A model generated the notes under the pieces. That model did no database searches. It was not told the origin of the DNA and saw only the letters and a program-made list of their open reading frames with translations. Below, one piece after another: positions 28,485 through 37,226 of a stretch of 64,000 bases of DNA (positions are counted from its first letter, which is position 1; the number at the start of each line of letters is the position of its first letter). The DNA is from Bacillus swezeyi (GTDB lineage: Bacteria > Bacillota > Bacilli > Bacillales > Bacillaceae): positions 62,001-126,000 of the forward strand of contig NZ_MRBK01000011.1 in NCBI RefSeq assembly GCF_001969815.1, given 5' to 3'. The translations under genes and the position numbers were made by a program.

Positions 28485-28514
28485 CCATAATCCTCCTTTT
28501 CTTCAGTATAATAT

Positions 28515-28542
28515 AAAAAAGCCGACCGAAGTCAGCTTTTTT
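28515..28542 (-). terminator. Terminator after mntH
   Basis: AAAAAAGCCGACCGAAGTCA followed by GCTTTTTT forms a hairpin with T-rich ends overlapping the mntH stop codon. Confidence 0.7.
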
Positions 28543-29821
28543 AGCCGAAAAATGTATCGAAGATAAGGAAAATGTTCAGGGTGACGATCAGCACAGCGAT
28601 GAGCCAAGAGACGGCTGTCACCCACTTCGCATTTTTGAGGCTTCCCATAATGCGCTTACTGCTTGTAAATAAGATGAGCGGGATGAGAGCGAAGGCGATC
28701 CCGAATGACAGGACGACCTGGCTCATAACAAGAGCATTTGTCGGATTGACGCCTGATGCAATGATGGCAATAGGCGGCAGAATCGTAATAAACCGTCTTA
28801 GATAAAGCGGAATCCGAAAATTGATAAATCCCTGCATGATGATATCTCCGGAAAGCGTTCCGACAGATGAACTGGATAAGCCCGCTGTTAAAAGCCCGAT
28901 GCCGAATAAAACGGCGGCCAGCGGACTGACCATGCTGCTGAAGTGGCTGAAGGCCACATCCAAATCCTCGACAAAAATACCGTGTTTGAAAAACAATGCA
29001 GCAGCGACGATCAGCATGCTCGCATTGATAGCTCCGGCAATCAGCATGGCGATCAAAATATCTATAAATTCAAAACGGAAAATTTTCTTCTTCTCTGCTT
29101 CTGTTTTTCCGACTACTCTTCGCTGGGTGAGAGCGGAATGCAAGTAAATGGCATGCGGCATGACGGTTGCTCCCAAGATACCCGCCGCCAGCAGGATGCT
29201 GTCGGTTCCGTTAAAACGGGGAACAAACATGCCCTCCAAAACAGATCCGAGGTCAGGTTTTGCGAAAAAGGTTTGAAAGGCAAAGGCAATCACGACGATA
29301 AACAGCATTCCCGTAATCGCCGCTTCAAGCGGCCGGACGCCGCGTCTTTGCAGTTCCAGGATCGCAAATGACCCTGCCGCCGCAATAATGGACGCTTCAA
29401 GAAGCGGAATGCCGAACAGCAGATAAAGGCCGAGAGCCGCTCCGATAAATTCGGCAAGGTCTGTCGCAATGACGACAAGCTCTCCTTGAATCCACAAACC
29501 GACTGACACCGGTTTTGGAAATTCTTCTCTTGCGATTTCGGGAAGGTTTTTTCCAGTCGCAATGCCGAGCTTTGCGGATAATGATTGAATAAGCAGTGCC
29601 ATGATATTAGAAAAAAGAATCACCCATAAGAGCAAATATCCATATTTGGAACCTGCGGCGATGTTCGTTGCAAAGTTGCCGGGATCGATATAAGCAATGG
29701 CTGCAATGAAAGCCGGCCCTAAAAAAGGAAGCAGCCTTTTGAATCCTCTGCTTTTTCCGTCTAGTGCATCTTGAGCTGCTTTAGATATTTGTGCGTGTCT
29801 GGATAGATCCTGACTGACCAT
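28541..29821 (-). CDS. mntH: Proton-coupled manganese transporter MntH (Nramp)
   Basis: Nramp-type Mn(II) importer of 426 residues with about 11 hydrophobic segments. The metal-binding helix 1 motif DPGNFATNIAAGS and the helix 6 motif GATVMPHAIYLHSAL are intact. The ATG at 29821 follows AGGTGAATC; a GTG at 29830 inside that site is unlikely. A MntR box just upstream indicates repression by MntR with manganese. It is separate from the other Nramp-like gene at the left window edge. Confidence 0.95.
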   Translation of the reverse strand: MVSQDLSRHAQISKAAQDALDGKSRGFKRLLPFLGPAFIAAIAYIDPGNFATNIAAGSKYGYLLLWVILFSNIMALLIQSLSAKLGIATGKNLPEIAREEFPKPVSVGLWIQGELVVIATDLAEFIGAALGLYLLFGIPLLEASIIAAAGSFAILELQRRGVRPLEAAITGMLFIVVIAFAFQTFFAKPDLGSVLEGMFVPRFNGTDSILLAAGILGATVMPHAIYLHSALTQRRVVGKTEAEKKKIFRFEFIDILIAMLIAGAINASMLIVAAALFFKHGIFVEDLDVAFSHFSSMVSPLAAVLFGIGLLTAGLSSSSVGTLSGDIIMQGFINFRIPLYLRRFITILPPIAIIASGVNPTNALVMSQVVLSFGIAFALIPLILFTSSKRIMGSLKNAKWVTAVSWLIAVLIVTLNIFLIFDTFFG

Positions 29822-29863
29822 ATGATTCACCTAGATTCTCCGTTGTTTTTCCTTATACACAAA

Positions 29864-29882
29864 AGTTTCCTTAGTGCAAATT
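29864..29882 (-). promoter_or_regulatory. MntR operator upstream of mntH
   Basis: On the minus strand AATTTGCACTAAGGAAACT, one base different from the B. subtilis mntH operator as I recall it (AATTTGCCTTAAGGAAACT differs in the centre). It lies about 45 bp before the start codon. Confidence 0.75.
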
Positions 29883-29962
29883 CCATATTCATCATATGCC
29901 CTTACATCCTAAATTGTCAACTATGTGATGCTATAGTTTATGCAGGAATTGTTTAGCGTAAA

Positions 29963-29992
29963 CAAAAACCAGCATCGCTTCTGCGATGCTGG
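29963..29992 (-). terminator. Terminator after ydaS
   Basis: Perfect 10-bp stem CCAGCATCGC/GCGATGCTGG with a 4-base loop, followed on the minus strand by a T run. Confidence 0.85.
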
Positions 29993-29997
29993 CTAAT

Positions 29998-30264
29998 TTA
30001 TGCTTCGGATCGGGAACCCATTCTTCCGCGGAAGATGAGGCTTAAAATAAAGACGAGAATCGCGGCGCCGATAATGGCCGGAAAGATGGCGAATCCCGCA
30101 ATATCAGGCCCCCAGGTTCCGAACAGCCCGTGGCCGATCCAAGCTCCGATAAAGCCGACAACCATTGAGCCGATGATGCCGCCGGGAGCGCCATTGCCTC
30201 CGATTGCACCTCCGATTAAACCGATGACAATTGCAACGATTAAAGAAACGAGAAATCCCAACAT
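29998..30264 (-). CDS. ydaS: Transglycosylase-associated (GlsB/YeaQ/YmgE) membrane protein YdaS
   Basis: Glycine-rich small membrane protein of 88 residues with three hydrophobic segments: FLVSLIVAIVIGLIGGAIGG, GIIGSMVVGFIGAWIGHGLF and FAIFPAIIGAAILVFILSLI. The family is stress-induced but has no proven activity; the 'transglycosylase-associated' name is historical. The start at 30264 puts GAGGGTGGA at normal distance; ATG 30270 is too close to it. B. subtilis YdaS is part of the sigma-B regulon, and a fitting promoter lies upstream. Confidence 0.85.
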   Translation of the reverse strand: MLGFLVSLIVAIVIGLIGGAIGGNGAPGGIIGSMVVGFIGAWIGHGLFGTWGPDIAGFAIFPAIIGAAILVFILSLIFRGRMGSRSEA

Positions 30265-30303
30265 TGTCATTCCACCCTCTTTCAATTGATTTATATTACG
30301 TGT

Positions 30304-30329
30304 TTAGCCTCTCTTTTGCTTTGCTAAAC
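30304..30329 (-). promoter_or_regulatory. Sigma-B-type promoter of ydaS
   Basis: On the minus strand GTTTAG, 14 bp and GGCTAA, 40 bp upstream of the ydaS start codon. Confidence 0.6.
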
Positions 30330-30359
30330 GTTCGAAAGCATATCGGGCGGGACGACTGT

Positions 30360-31781
30360 TTATTCCTCGAGCAGGGAAGCGCCGGCAATTCCGGGGTGCG
30401 TCATCTCATACGGATCTAGAATGAGATCAAGCTCCTCCTCTGTTAAAACATCATGCAATAAACAAAGTTCGCGTACAGATTGGCCTGTGGCAATGGCCTC
30501 TTTGGCAATTCTGGCAGCTGCCTCATACCCTAGATGGGGGTTGACGGCGGTAATGACGCCGACGCTTTTTTCAACAAATTCTTTCAGCCTGATTTCATTT
30601 GCTTCGATCCCTTTGATGCAGTAATCGGTGAACACGCGGAATCCGTTGTTCATGATTTTGATTGATTGCAGCAGGTTAAATACAAGAACAGGCTCCATCA
30701 CGTTTAATTCAAGCTGTCCCGCTTCTGAAGCAAGGCAGATGGTATGATCGTTGCCGATGACCTGAAATGCGATCTGATTCATCAGCTCGGGCATGACCGG
30801 ATTCACTTTGCCCGGCATAATGGAAGAACCGGGCTGGCGCGGCGGAAGCCGGATTTCCGCAAGCCCCGCCCTTGGTCCAGAGGCCATTAAGCGAATATCG
30901 TTCGCGATTTTAGACATGTTCATCATCCCTACTTTTAGGGCGGCGGAAACCTCTGTGTAAGCATCGGTGTTTTGGGTGGCATCGACAAGGTGATCCGCCC
31001 CTGTCAGCTGATAGCCGCTGATCTCTGACAAATGCTCAACGACATTTTGAATGTATGTTGGATCAGCGTTCAGTCCTGTGCCGACCGCGGTCGCTCCCAT
31101 ATTGACTTCATAAAGATGGTGGCGGGATTGTCTGATCCGCTCGATGTCGCGCTCAATCACGCGCGAATATGCCTCAAATTCCTGTCCGAGCCGAATGGGA
31201 ACCGCATCTTGAAGATGAGTCCGCCCCATTTTGATGACGGAATCAAATTCGGCTGCTTTTTCGCGGAATGCATCAAGCATATCTTCCATCGTCGCCAAAA
31301 GCTTTTTTAAATGATTCAATGTTGCGAGATGAATGGCTGTCGGAAAAACGTCATTCGTTGATTGAGCCATGTTGACATGTGTGTTCGGGCTTAAATGAAA
31401 ATAATCGCCTTTTTCTTTTCCTAAAAGCTCCAATCCTCTATTTGCGATGACCTCGTTTGCATTCATATTCATTGAAGTGCCGGCTCCGCCTTGAATGGGA
31501 TCGACGATAAAATGATCATGCCACAGCCCTTCCAATATTTCGCCGGCCGCCTTAACGATGACTTTGCCAAGATCTTTATATAACCGCTTGATATCCATGT
31601 TGGCGAGAGCTGCTGCTTTTTTGATCATCGCCAAACCGTTAATCAATTCTTCATCGATCTGATAGCCTGTGATCGGAAAGTTCTCTACCGCCCTCATGGT
31701 CTGCACGCCATAGTAAGCGTCAGCCGGAACTTCTTTTTCGCCTAGAAAATCTTTTTCAATTCGGGTTGTTTTCGTTTCCAT
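30360..31781 (-). CDS. aspA: Aspartate ammonia-lyase (aspartase)
   Basis: Deaminates aspartate to fumarate and ammonia. The 473 residues belong to the aspartase/fumarase superfamily; GSSIMPGKVNPVMPE is the flexible catalytic loop (family signature) and GRTHLQDAVPIRLGQEF the conserved region before it; GGAGTSMNMNANEVIANR lies near residue 100. AspA-type features favour aspartase over fumarase, but assay would be needed. The start at 31781 has GGAGGGTTATAACC; a longer frame upstream has no such site. It does not lie beside an asparaginase gene, unlike B. subtilis ansAB. Confidence 0.85.
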   Translation of the reverse strand: METKTTRIEKDFLGEKEVPADAYYGVQTMRAVENFPITGYQIDEELINGLAMIKKAAALANMDIKRLYKDLGKVIVKAAGEILEGLWHDHFIVDPIQGGAGTSMNMNANEVIANRGLELLGKEKGDYFHLSPNTHVNMAQSTNDVFPTAIHLATLNHLKKLLATMEDMLDAFREKAAEFDSVIKMGRTHLQDAVPIRLGQEFEAYSRVIERDIERIRQSRHHLYEVNMGATAVGTGLNADPTYIQNVVEHLSEISGYQLTGADHLVDATQNTDAYTEVSAALKVGMMNMSKIANDIRLMASGPRAGLAEIRLPPRQPGSSIMPGKVNPVMPELMNQIAFQVIGNDHTICLASEAGQLELNVMEPVLVFNLLQSIKIMNNGFRVFTDYCIKGIEANEIRLKEFVEKSVGVITAVNPHLGYEAAARIAKEAIATGQSVRELCLLHDVLTEEELDLILDPYEMTHPGIAGASLLEE

Positions 31782-32088
31782 GGTTATAACCCTCCGTATG
31801 TCGTTTCTTATGATGTAGTGTGCCACGATCCGCCGTGTTTTACTTTGCTTTAAAAAAAGTAAAATCGACTCCTGAAAACAGGCTGTCAAGTATTAAAAAG
31901 CCTGTTTTTAGTAATGATATCGGATCATTTGCATGTCAAAAAAATTTAAGGAAAGATATGCAGAAAGAGACAACTGGTCAAATAGTTATGTTTGTATATT
32001 ATTAACTTAATTAAATTTCTTTACTTGTTTCGCTTTTTTGTAGTAAATTCCTTATATAAAATTTTAATATGAGAAAGGAAGAGCTGTG
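31782..32088. other. Intergenic region between divergent aspA and glycosyltransferase genes
   Basis: The 307-bp gap holds a terminator-like hairpin AAAACAGGCT/AGCCTGTTTT (31875-31908) and an AT-rich stretch with a possible -10 (TATAAA near 32055) for the glycosyltransferase gene. As the hairpin lies upstream of both genes, it is either a leader structure or an operator. No coding sequence is convincing. Confidence 0.5.
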
Positions 32089-33288
32089 ATGGGAAACGTA
32101 CTGATGATCAATTTTCCCGGGGAAGGTCACATCAACCCTTCGCTTGGTGTGACAAAAGAGCTTCAGGGACGAGGAGAAAAGGTTGTATATTATGCGGTCG
32201 AAGAATACGCAGAAAAAATTAAAAAAACAGGGGCTGAAGTTCGTTTATATCCCGATTTCAGAGATTTTTTGTCATTGGGGAAAAACGTAACAGATGAAAA
32301 GGAAATGGACTTTGCCGAAATAGGCTACAACATGGCCAAAAAAGCGGACGAGATCGTTCAGATCATCTATCAGGAAGTGAAGGACGAATCTTATGACTAT
32401 GTGATTTTCGATCATCATTTTCTGGCTGGGAAAATCATTGCTGAAATGCTGGAGCTGCCGAGCATTTCATTATGTACGACATTTGCAATGGATGAAGGGT
32501 TTGTCAGCTCATTTACACAAAATCCTCAAAACGATCTTGAACGTTCGCCTTACTTTGAAAAATTCAAGCAGTCTCTCTGCGAATTAAATGACCAGTATCC
32601 TATCAGCCTTCGTCAGCCGTTCGATGTGTTTTCATGCCGCGGAGATATAACAATAGTCTTCACATCGAGAGAATTTCAGCCTTATGCCGAACGATTTGAT
32701 GAGAATTATCTGTTTGTCGGGCCGTCTATCACAAACCGCCAAGATCCGGAAGGCTTCCCATTCGAAGAGCTGGAGGGTGAAACCGTCATCGTCATCTCAA
32801 TGGGGACGATCTTTAATCAGCAAAAAGACATTTATAACATGTGCATTGAAGCCTTGAAAGACTTCGACGGAAAAGTGGTGTTGTCAATTGGCAAAAATAC
32901 GAATCCAAATGAGCTCGATCAAATACCGGATCACTTTATTGTCAGGTCTTATATTCCGCAATTGGAGCTTTTGAAAAAAGCAGATTTATTTGTCACACAC
33001 GGTGGGATGAATAGTACAAATGAGGGGCTTTACTTTGACACGCCGCTGCTCGTCATCCCGATGGGTGGTGATCAGTTCTTCGTCGCCAGCAGGGTAGAAC
33101 AGGTAGGCGCAGGAATGATGCTGGACAAAACAGAGCTTTCCTCATCTATTCTGCGAACAAAAATAAAAGAAATCATCGAAAACCGCTCTTATGCAAACGG
33201 TGCTGCCAAAATCGGCAAATCGCTTCGCAACGCCGGCGGCTACCAAAAAGCTGCAGATGCTGTTTTTGAACTTGTGCATAAAAACTAA
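32089..33288 (+). CDS. MGT-family UDP-glycosyltransferase (YjiC type)
   Basis: GT1 glycosyltransferase of 399 residues. The N-terminal INFPGEGHINPSLGVTKEL carries the catalytic His (GHINP motif); the C-terminal donor-binding domain has FIVRSYIPQLELLKKADLFV and THGGMNSTNEGLYFDTPLLV, the macrolide-type version of the UDP-sugar motif, then IPMGGDQF. Proteins of this type from B. licheniformis (YjiC) glucosylate flavonoids and other small phenols in vitro; the natural substrate is unknown. The ATG at 32089 follows AGGAAGAGCTGTG. Confidence 0.85.
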   Translation: MGNVLMINFPGEGHINPSLGVTKELQGRGEKVVYYAVEEYAEKIKKTGAEVRLYPDFRDFLSLGKNVTDEKEMDFAEIGYNMAKKADEIVQIIYQEVKDESYDYVIFDHHFLAGKIIAEMLELPSISLCTTFAMDEGFVSSFTQNPQNDLERSPYFEKFKQSLCELNDQYPISLRQPFDVFSCRGDITIVFTSREFQPYAERFDENYLFVGPSITNRQDPEGFPFEELEGETVIVISMGTIFNQQKDIYNMCIEALKDFDGKVVLSIGKNTNPNELDQIPDHFIVRSYIPQLELLKKADLFVTHGGMNSTNEGLYFDTPLLVIPMGGDQFFVASRVEQVGAGMMLDKTELSSSILRTKIKEIIENRSYANGAAKIGKSLRNAGGYQKAADAVFELVHKN

Positions 33289-33312
33289 AGACGCTCCCCA
33301 TCAGGAGAGTCA

Positions 33313-33530
33313 CAGCGTGTCGACAAACCCTCGCATTCGTTGTCAGGTATGCTGAAGTCGGTGCTCACATTCAAGAAAGGAACGGCGGCTAATCGCTCAG
33401 GCGTCCTGACTGAACGCCGCCGTCATCACATCTAAGTGCGCGGACGTCCTGTCCGAACACCGTCGTTATCACGTCCTGTAAAAGCCCGATGCTCGCCCTT
33501 CCCAGACTGCAATGGTTTCGGGTCACACTT
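33313..33530. repeat. MITE/REP-like repeat, copy A
   Basis: About 218 bp without coding potential. The first 36 bases (AGCGTGTCGACAAACCCTCG, then CATTCGTTGTCAGG), the GTCGGTGCTCAC segment and the end (GATGCTCGCCCTTCCCAGAC, then TGCAATGGTTT) match the repeat at 52532-52708. The ends are imperfect inverted repeats of each other (AGCGTGTCGACAAACCCT against AAGTGTGACCCGAAACCATT). The interior has extra GC-rich inverted repeats. It fills the gap between the convergent glycosyltransferase and ydaT genes. Confidence 0.75.
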
Positions 33531-33976
33531 TAGTCCATCCGTATCTTTTTCTGAACACTGCCGTCCTTTTTGTGGACGATAACGGCGGTCCCTTTATTTC
33601 GGGCGATTTCTTTCGCCCGTTCAACCGCCTCTCGTTTTGTCTCCTTCACATCGCTGGCCCTCTTGGCATCTTCGGCTTTCACCGCCCATCCTTTTTCATG
33701 CTTGATGACGTGTTCACACGTTTCCGCCAGAGCTGGACGCGAATTTGAGCTGTCATCATCGCGCTCTGTCTCATCTGCTTCTTCTGAGTAAGCCTTGAGT
33801 TCACTTTTGCTTCTGTTTTCGGCCCATTCCTTTGCCTTGCTCGTTGCAATCGGAATGACGCGGTTTTCCTCATAGCCTTCATCCATCATCGCGTTTGCAA
33901 TTTCAATAGCTTTCTTTTTAACCGGTTTGTCTACATTTTTGAGTGAAGCGGGATAGTCTTCCATTGACCAAGGCAT
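33530..33976 (-). CDS. ydaT: General stress protein YdaT (DUF2188)
   Basis: Highly charged protein of 148 residues. The N terminus MPWSMEDYPASLKNVDKPVK is followed by a ChaB-like segment (KAIEIANAMMDEG…RVIPIATSKAKEW), an acidic/serine-rich linker, and a C-terminal DUF2188 domain (GWAVKAEDAKRASDVKETKR … VIVHKKDGSVQKKIRMD). B. subtilis YdaT belongs to the sigma-B regulon; the function is unknown. The ribosome binding site is AAAGGGGGAATC. The stop codon touches repeat copy A. Confidence 0.88.
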   Translation of the reverse strand: MPWSMEDYPASLKNVDKPVKKKAIEIANAMMDEGYEENRVIPIATSKAKEWAENRSKSELKAYSEEADETERDDDSSNSRPALAETCEHVIKHEKGWAVKAEDAKRASDVKETKREAVERAKEIARNKGTAVIVHKKDGSVQKKIRMD

Positions 33977-34010
33977 CGCTTGATTCCCCCTTTTTAGGTA
34001 TGGTTTTTAT

Positions 34011-34037
34011 TTACCCGTTTCAAGCGAATGAAAAAAC
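34011..34037 (-). promoter_or_regulatory. Sigma-B-type promoter of ydaT
   Basis: On the minus strand GTTTTT, 15 bp and GGGTAA, about 35 bp before the ydaT start. Confidence 0.55.
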
Positions 34038-34097
34038 CGGAATTCTGAGGTGAAACATTGTATACTATAACAAAACAATAAGGAGGACGGACTCTCC

Positions 34098-34946
34098 GTG
34101 CGCAACGTGCAGACAGATTTAGAAGAACAGTTGAAAATCATTGAAAAATGGGAAAAAGAACAGCAGAAAGCATGGTTTTGGGAAAGAATCGGAAGGCTTC
34201 CGTTCAAAGTGCTGGACAAGCTGACGCCTGCATTTATTCAAGACAAAATCGGCCTGCTGCTGGATGAAATCGGCGGCTTTATTCAAAACGGCGGGCAATA
34301 TCTGACTTCTGAAAAACATCTGATTCGCAAGTATCAGAAAAAGCTTCCGAATGAAACGATTCAAACGATTGAAGATATCCAAAAAGCTCCTTTAGCGGTT
34401 ATGGATCAAATCTGTGAAGATCTTGGGAAAAACAGAGCAAACACCGCGGCCGTACAAGGGGCGACAACGGGGGTAGGCGGCATTTTTACACTCGCAGTCG
34501 ATATTCCCGCAATCCTCGGCCTTTCTTTAAAAACCTTGCAGGATATCGCGGTATCTTATGGCTACAACCCGCAAGAGAAAACGGAACGAATGTTCATCAT
34601 CAAGTGCCTGCAGCTCAGTTCGGCTGACATTGTCGGAAAGAGAGCGATTATAGAAGAACTCAGCCACTATCACCAAAGCCCCGGCACCCGCAATAATATG
34701 GTCTCGCAAATTCAAGGCTGGCGGGAAGTCGTTTATACATACCGTGATTCCTTCGGCTGGAAAAAGCTATTTCAAATGGTGCCCATAGCAGGCATTCTCT
34801 TTGGTGCGATCTCGAATCGTTCGATGATGAACGGAGTGGCTGAAACAGGGATGATGATGTATAAAAAGCGGAGAATCCTTGAGAAGCTTGCAGAGATTGA
34901 GAAAGAAAATGAGGAATGTCCCCGGGAAAACAGAGATCAAGAGTAA
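34098..34946 (+). CDS. ydbA: EcsC-family protein YdbA
   Basis: Protein of 282 residues of the EcsC family (named after a protein encoded next to an ABC transporter). The family core is AAVQGATTGVGGIFTLAVDI, PAILGLSLKTLQDIAVSYGY and the later GWKKLFQMVPIAGILFGAIS. Hydrophobic stretches suggest membrane association. The start is GTG, 11 bp after AGGAGG. The function is unknown. It ends at a terminator shared with the convergent antiporter gene. Confidence 0.82.
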   Translation: MRNVQTDLEEQLKIIEKWEKEQQKAWFWERIGRLPFKVLDKLTPAFIQDKIGLLLDEIGGFIQNGGQYLTSEKHLIRKYQKKLPNETIQTIEDIQKAPLAVMDQICEDLGKNRANTAAVQGATTGVGGIFTLAVDIPAILGLSLKTLQDIAVSYGYNPQEKTERMFIIKCLQLSSADIVGKRAIIEELSHYHQSPGTRNNMVSQIQGWREVVYTYRDSFGWKKLFQMVPIAGILFGAISNRSMMNGVAETGMMMYKKRRILEKLAEIEKENEECPRENRDQE

Positions 34947-34949
34947 ATG

Positions 34950-34984
34950 AAAAGGGATGCCGGTTTGACCATGCATCCCTTTAT
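34950..34984. terminator. Bidirectional terminator between ydbA and the NhaC-type gene
   Basis: AAAGGGATGC/GCATCCCTTT 10-bp stem with a 12-base loop between convergent genes. Confidence 0.75.
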
Positions 34985-34988
34985 GCCG

Positions 34989-36278
34989 CTAAGATTTTTC
35001 TGTAAAACGCGGGAGCGCGAAGACAATCGCAAAAATCCCGCAGATGCCGATCAAAACCGGATAGAAAGAATAAGGAAGAATGCTGATCGGCGATATCTTC
35101 GCAATTTGCGCCGCTGACAGCATTTGTGCTCCGTAGGGGATCAGTCCTTGAATGACGCATGAAAAGATATCAAGGATGCTTGCCGATTTCCGATTGTCGA
35201 TTCCGTATTGGTCGGATAGATCCTTGGCGAGAGGTCCGGCTGTGATGATAGCAATTGTATTATTGGCCGTAGCCAGATTGGCTGCGCTGACGAGCCCCGC
35301 AATTCCGGCTTCCGCTCCTTTTTTTGTGCGGATCCGCCGGGAAACGAATTCGAGCAGGAAGGTGATTCCGCCGTTCCGCTTCATCATTTCCGCCATTCCG
35401 CCGATCAGAAGAGACAGGATGATCAGCTCAGACATCCCGCCAATCCCTTCTGTGATCGCCGTTAAATAAGAGTGGAGGGTCAGGCTGCCGTCGAAAATTC
35501 CGATCACACCGGCTAAAACGATTCCGCCAAGGATGACGGCCATCACATTAAAACCGAGAAGCGCAAAAATCAAGACGCCGAGATATGGCAGCACTTTTAT
35601 CCAGCTGTATGTCCCTTCCTGGGATTCAAGGTGTCCTCCCGACGAGAAAATCATCAGCAGAATGATCGTTACGATTGCGGCGGGCAGCACGATCAGGAAA
35701 TTCGTTTTAAATTTGTCCGACATTTTCGTTTTCTGAGTGCGGACAGCGGCAATCGTCGTATCAGAAATAAAAGACAAGTTATCTCCGAACATTGCGCCGC
35801 CGACAACGGCAGCTACCGAGAACGCCGCGGGAACGCCTATTTCGGCGCTGATCCCTGCACTGATCGGAACGAGTGCCGCAATCGTTCCGGTCGAAGTTCC
35901 CATCGAAATGGAGATGAAAGCGGCAATGATAAATAAGCCGGCGACCATAAACTGCTCCGGTACGAATGATAGAGCCAGATTCACGGTCGAATCCACAGCC
36001 CCCATTGCTTTTGCAGCAGAAGAAAACGCCCCCGCCAAAATAAAGATCATCACCATGATCATAATATCAGGATGTCCCGCGCCTTTTGCAAACCATTCCG
36101 TCTTCCGGCTAAGCGGTTCCTTTCGGTTCATGGCGAGCGAAACAACGGATGCAGCCAAGGCCGCGACTACAATTGGAAGGCTGTAAAAGTCGCCCGTTAT
36201 AAGTCCTGATCCGACGAATAAACAAACAAATAAAAATAGCGGCAAAAGCCCGGAAGCTTTTCCGTTTTGTTTTTCCAT
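34989..36278 (-). CDS. NhaC-family Na+/H+ antiporter-like transporter
   Basis: Integral membrane protein of 429 residues with about 11-12 hydrophobic segments. Typical NhaC-family segments are ISMGTSTGTIAALVPISAGI, VVGGAMFGDNLSFISDTTIA, AVRTQ, and the symmetry-related LVSAANLATANNTIAIITAG, PLAKDL. NhaC-type proteins exchange Na+ for H+ or an amino acid or organic acid pair; the substrate is not deducible. The ATG at 36278 has AAGAGGTGTACAGC; longer upstream starts lack such a site. It replaces the B. subtilis gene content at this place. Confidence 0.85.
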   Translation of the reverse strand: MEKQNGKASGLLPLFLFVCLFVGSGLITGDFYSLPIVVAALAASVVSLAMNRKEPLSRKTEWFAKGAGHPDIMIMVMIFILAGAFSSAAKAMGAVDSTVNLALSFVPEQFMVAGLFIIAAFISISMGTSTGTIAALVPISAGISAEIGVPAAFSVAAVVGGAMFGDNLSFISDTTIAAVRTQKTKMSDKFKTNFLIVLPAAIVTIILLMIFSSGGHLESQEGTYSWIKVLPYLGVLIFALLGFNVMAVILGGIVLAGVIGIFDGSLTLHSYLTAITEGIGGMSELIILSLLIGGMAEMMKRNGGITFLLEFVSRRIRTKKGAEAGIAGLVSAANLATANNTIAIITAGPLAKDLSDQYGIDNRKSASILDIFSCVIQGLIPYGAQMLSAAQIAKISPISILPYSFYPVLIGICGIFAIVFALPRFTEKS

Positions 36279-36410
36279 GCTGTACACCTCTTCTATCGTT
36301 AAAACCGTTTTTTCATCAATATCCAACACTTTAAAAGGCGAACGGTCAAAAGTCAAATGGTAAAATAAGTTCGGGAGAAAAGCAAACAAAAAGAGGGGAA
36401 GCTGATCAAC

Positions 36411-37115
36411 TTGAAACCTGGACATAAAATGAACTTTTCTGATCTGACAAAGGACATCAAGGAGAAACACGCCAATTTCATCGTCTCAGAGGTGAATAAT
36501 CACTGCATGCGGATCGCAGTCTTGCAAGGCGATTATGTGTGGCACTTTCACCCTGATTCAGATGAGCTGTTTATTGTTTTGGAGGGGGAGCTATTGATCG
36601 ACTTTAAGGATCGTGGCACGGAAGCGGTGAAACCGAACGATTCACTGCTCATTCCGAGAGGCGCGATTCACCGGACGCGCGCGAATGTGAGGACGGTTAA
36701 CCTTTGTATGGAAAAAACAAGCGCGGAAACCGTGATATTTGCAGAAGGCAACGTGCTGAAGCTGATTCAGTGCAAGCCGGCCGGACAAAACAAACGGCCG
36801 TTTAGTGAAGCCCAGGCCAAATGGCGACCGCTTCAAAACATCAATGGGCTCATCAGGCAATGGGGAGGATGGCGGGAGTCCGAGAACGGTCCGGAAGCTG
36901 TGATTATGGCGCTTTGGAAGACAAAACGCGATTATTTGCAATTTATGGAGAGAGAGCACGATCTGATATATGAAAGAACGAGTCAGAAAGGAACGTTTGA
37001 ATCAAGCGATATTGAGCTTATCGAAAATCCGATCGATATAAGCCGCACCCTCGAGAAGCGCGTGCTGGGGCTTGTCCTTGAACCGGAATGGACGGTAAAC
37101 GGGGTGAGAGGCTAA
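36411..37115 (+). CDS. Cupin-DUF4937 fusion (YdbB-YdbC)
   Basis: Two domains in 234 residues. Residues about 15-110 form a cupin (VWHFHPDSDELFIVLEGELL, then IPRGAIHRTRAN). Residues about 122-225 match the YdbC/DUF4937 type (LIQCKP, FSEAQAKWRPLQNINGLIRQ, WGGW, LWKTKRDYLQFMEREHDLIY). In B. subtilis ydbB and ydbC are adjacent separate genes, whose lengths add up to about this size. The start is TTG, 11 bp after AGAGGGG. The function is unknown; metal-dependent binding or isomerisation is possible for the cupin half. Confidence 0.75.
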   Translation: MKPGHKMNFSDLTKDIKEKHANFIVSEVNNHCMRIAVLQGDYVWHFHPDSDELFIVLEGELLIDFKDRGTEAVKPNDSLLIPRGAIHRTRANVRTVNLCMEKTSAETVIFAEGNVLKLIQCKPAGQNKRPFSEAQAKWRPLQNINGLIRQWGGWRESENGPEAVIMALWKTKRDYLQFMEREHDLIYERTSQKGTFESSDIELIENPIDISRTLEKRVLGLVLEPEWTVNGVRG

Positions 37116-37165
37116 GCGGGCTGTCCACTGATGTTCTCCGCGACTTTCGTGAATGTGCTATTTTT

Positions 37166-37191
37166 GTTTACTCTTTTTCAGATGTGGAATG
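37166..37191 (+). promoter_or_regulatory. Sigma-B-type promoter of gsiB
   Basis: GTTTAC, 14 bp and GGAATG, 35 bp before the gsiB start codon. gsiB is a classic strong sigma-B target in B. subtilis. Confidence 0.65.
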
Positions 37192-37226
37192 TAAAAACCA
37201 TAACACTTCAAAAGGAGGAGTTAAAA

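Noticed and set aside
35737-36186. 149-codon frame opposite the NhaC-type gene
   Set aside because: Its Ala/Pro/Thr-rich composition is typical of an antisense shadow of a membrane protein gene; no start signals.
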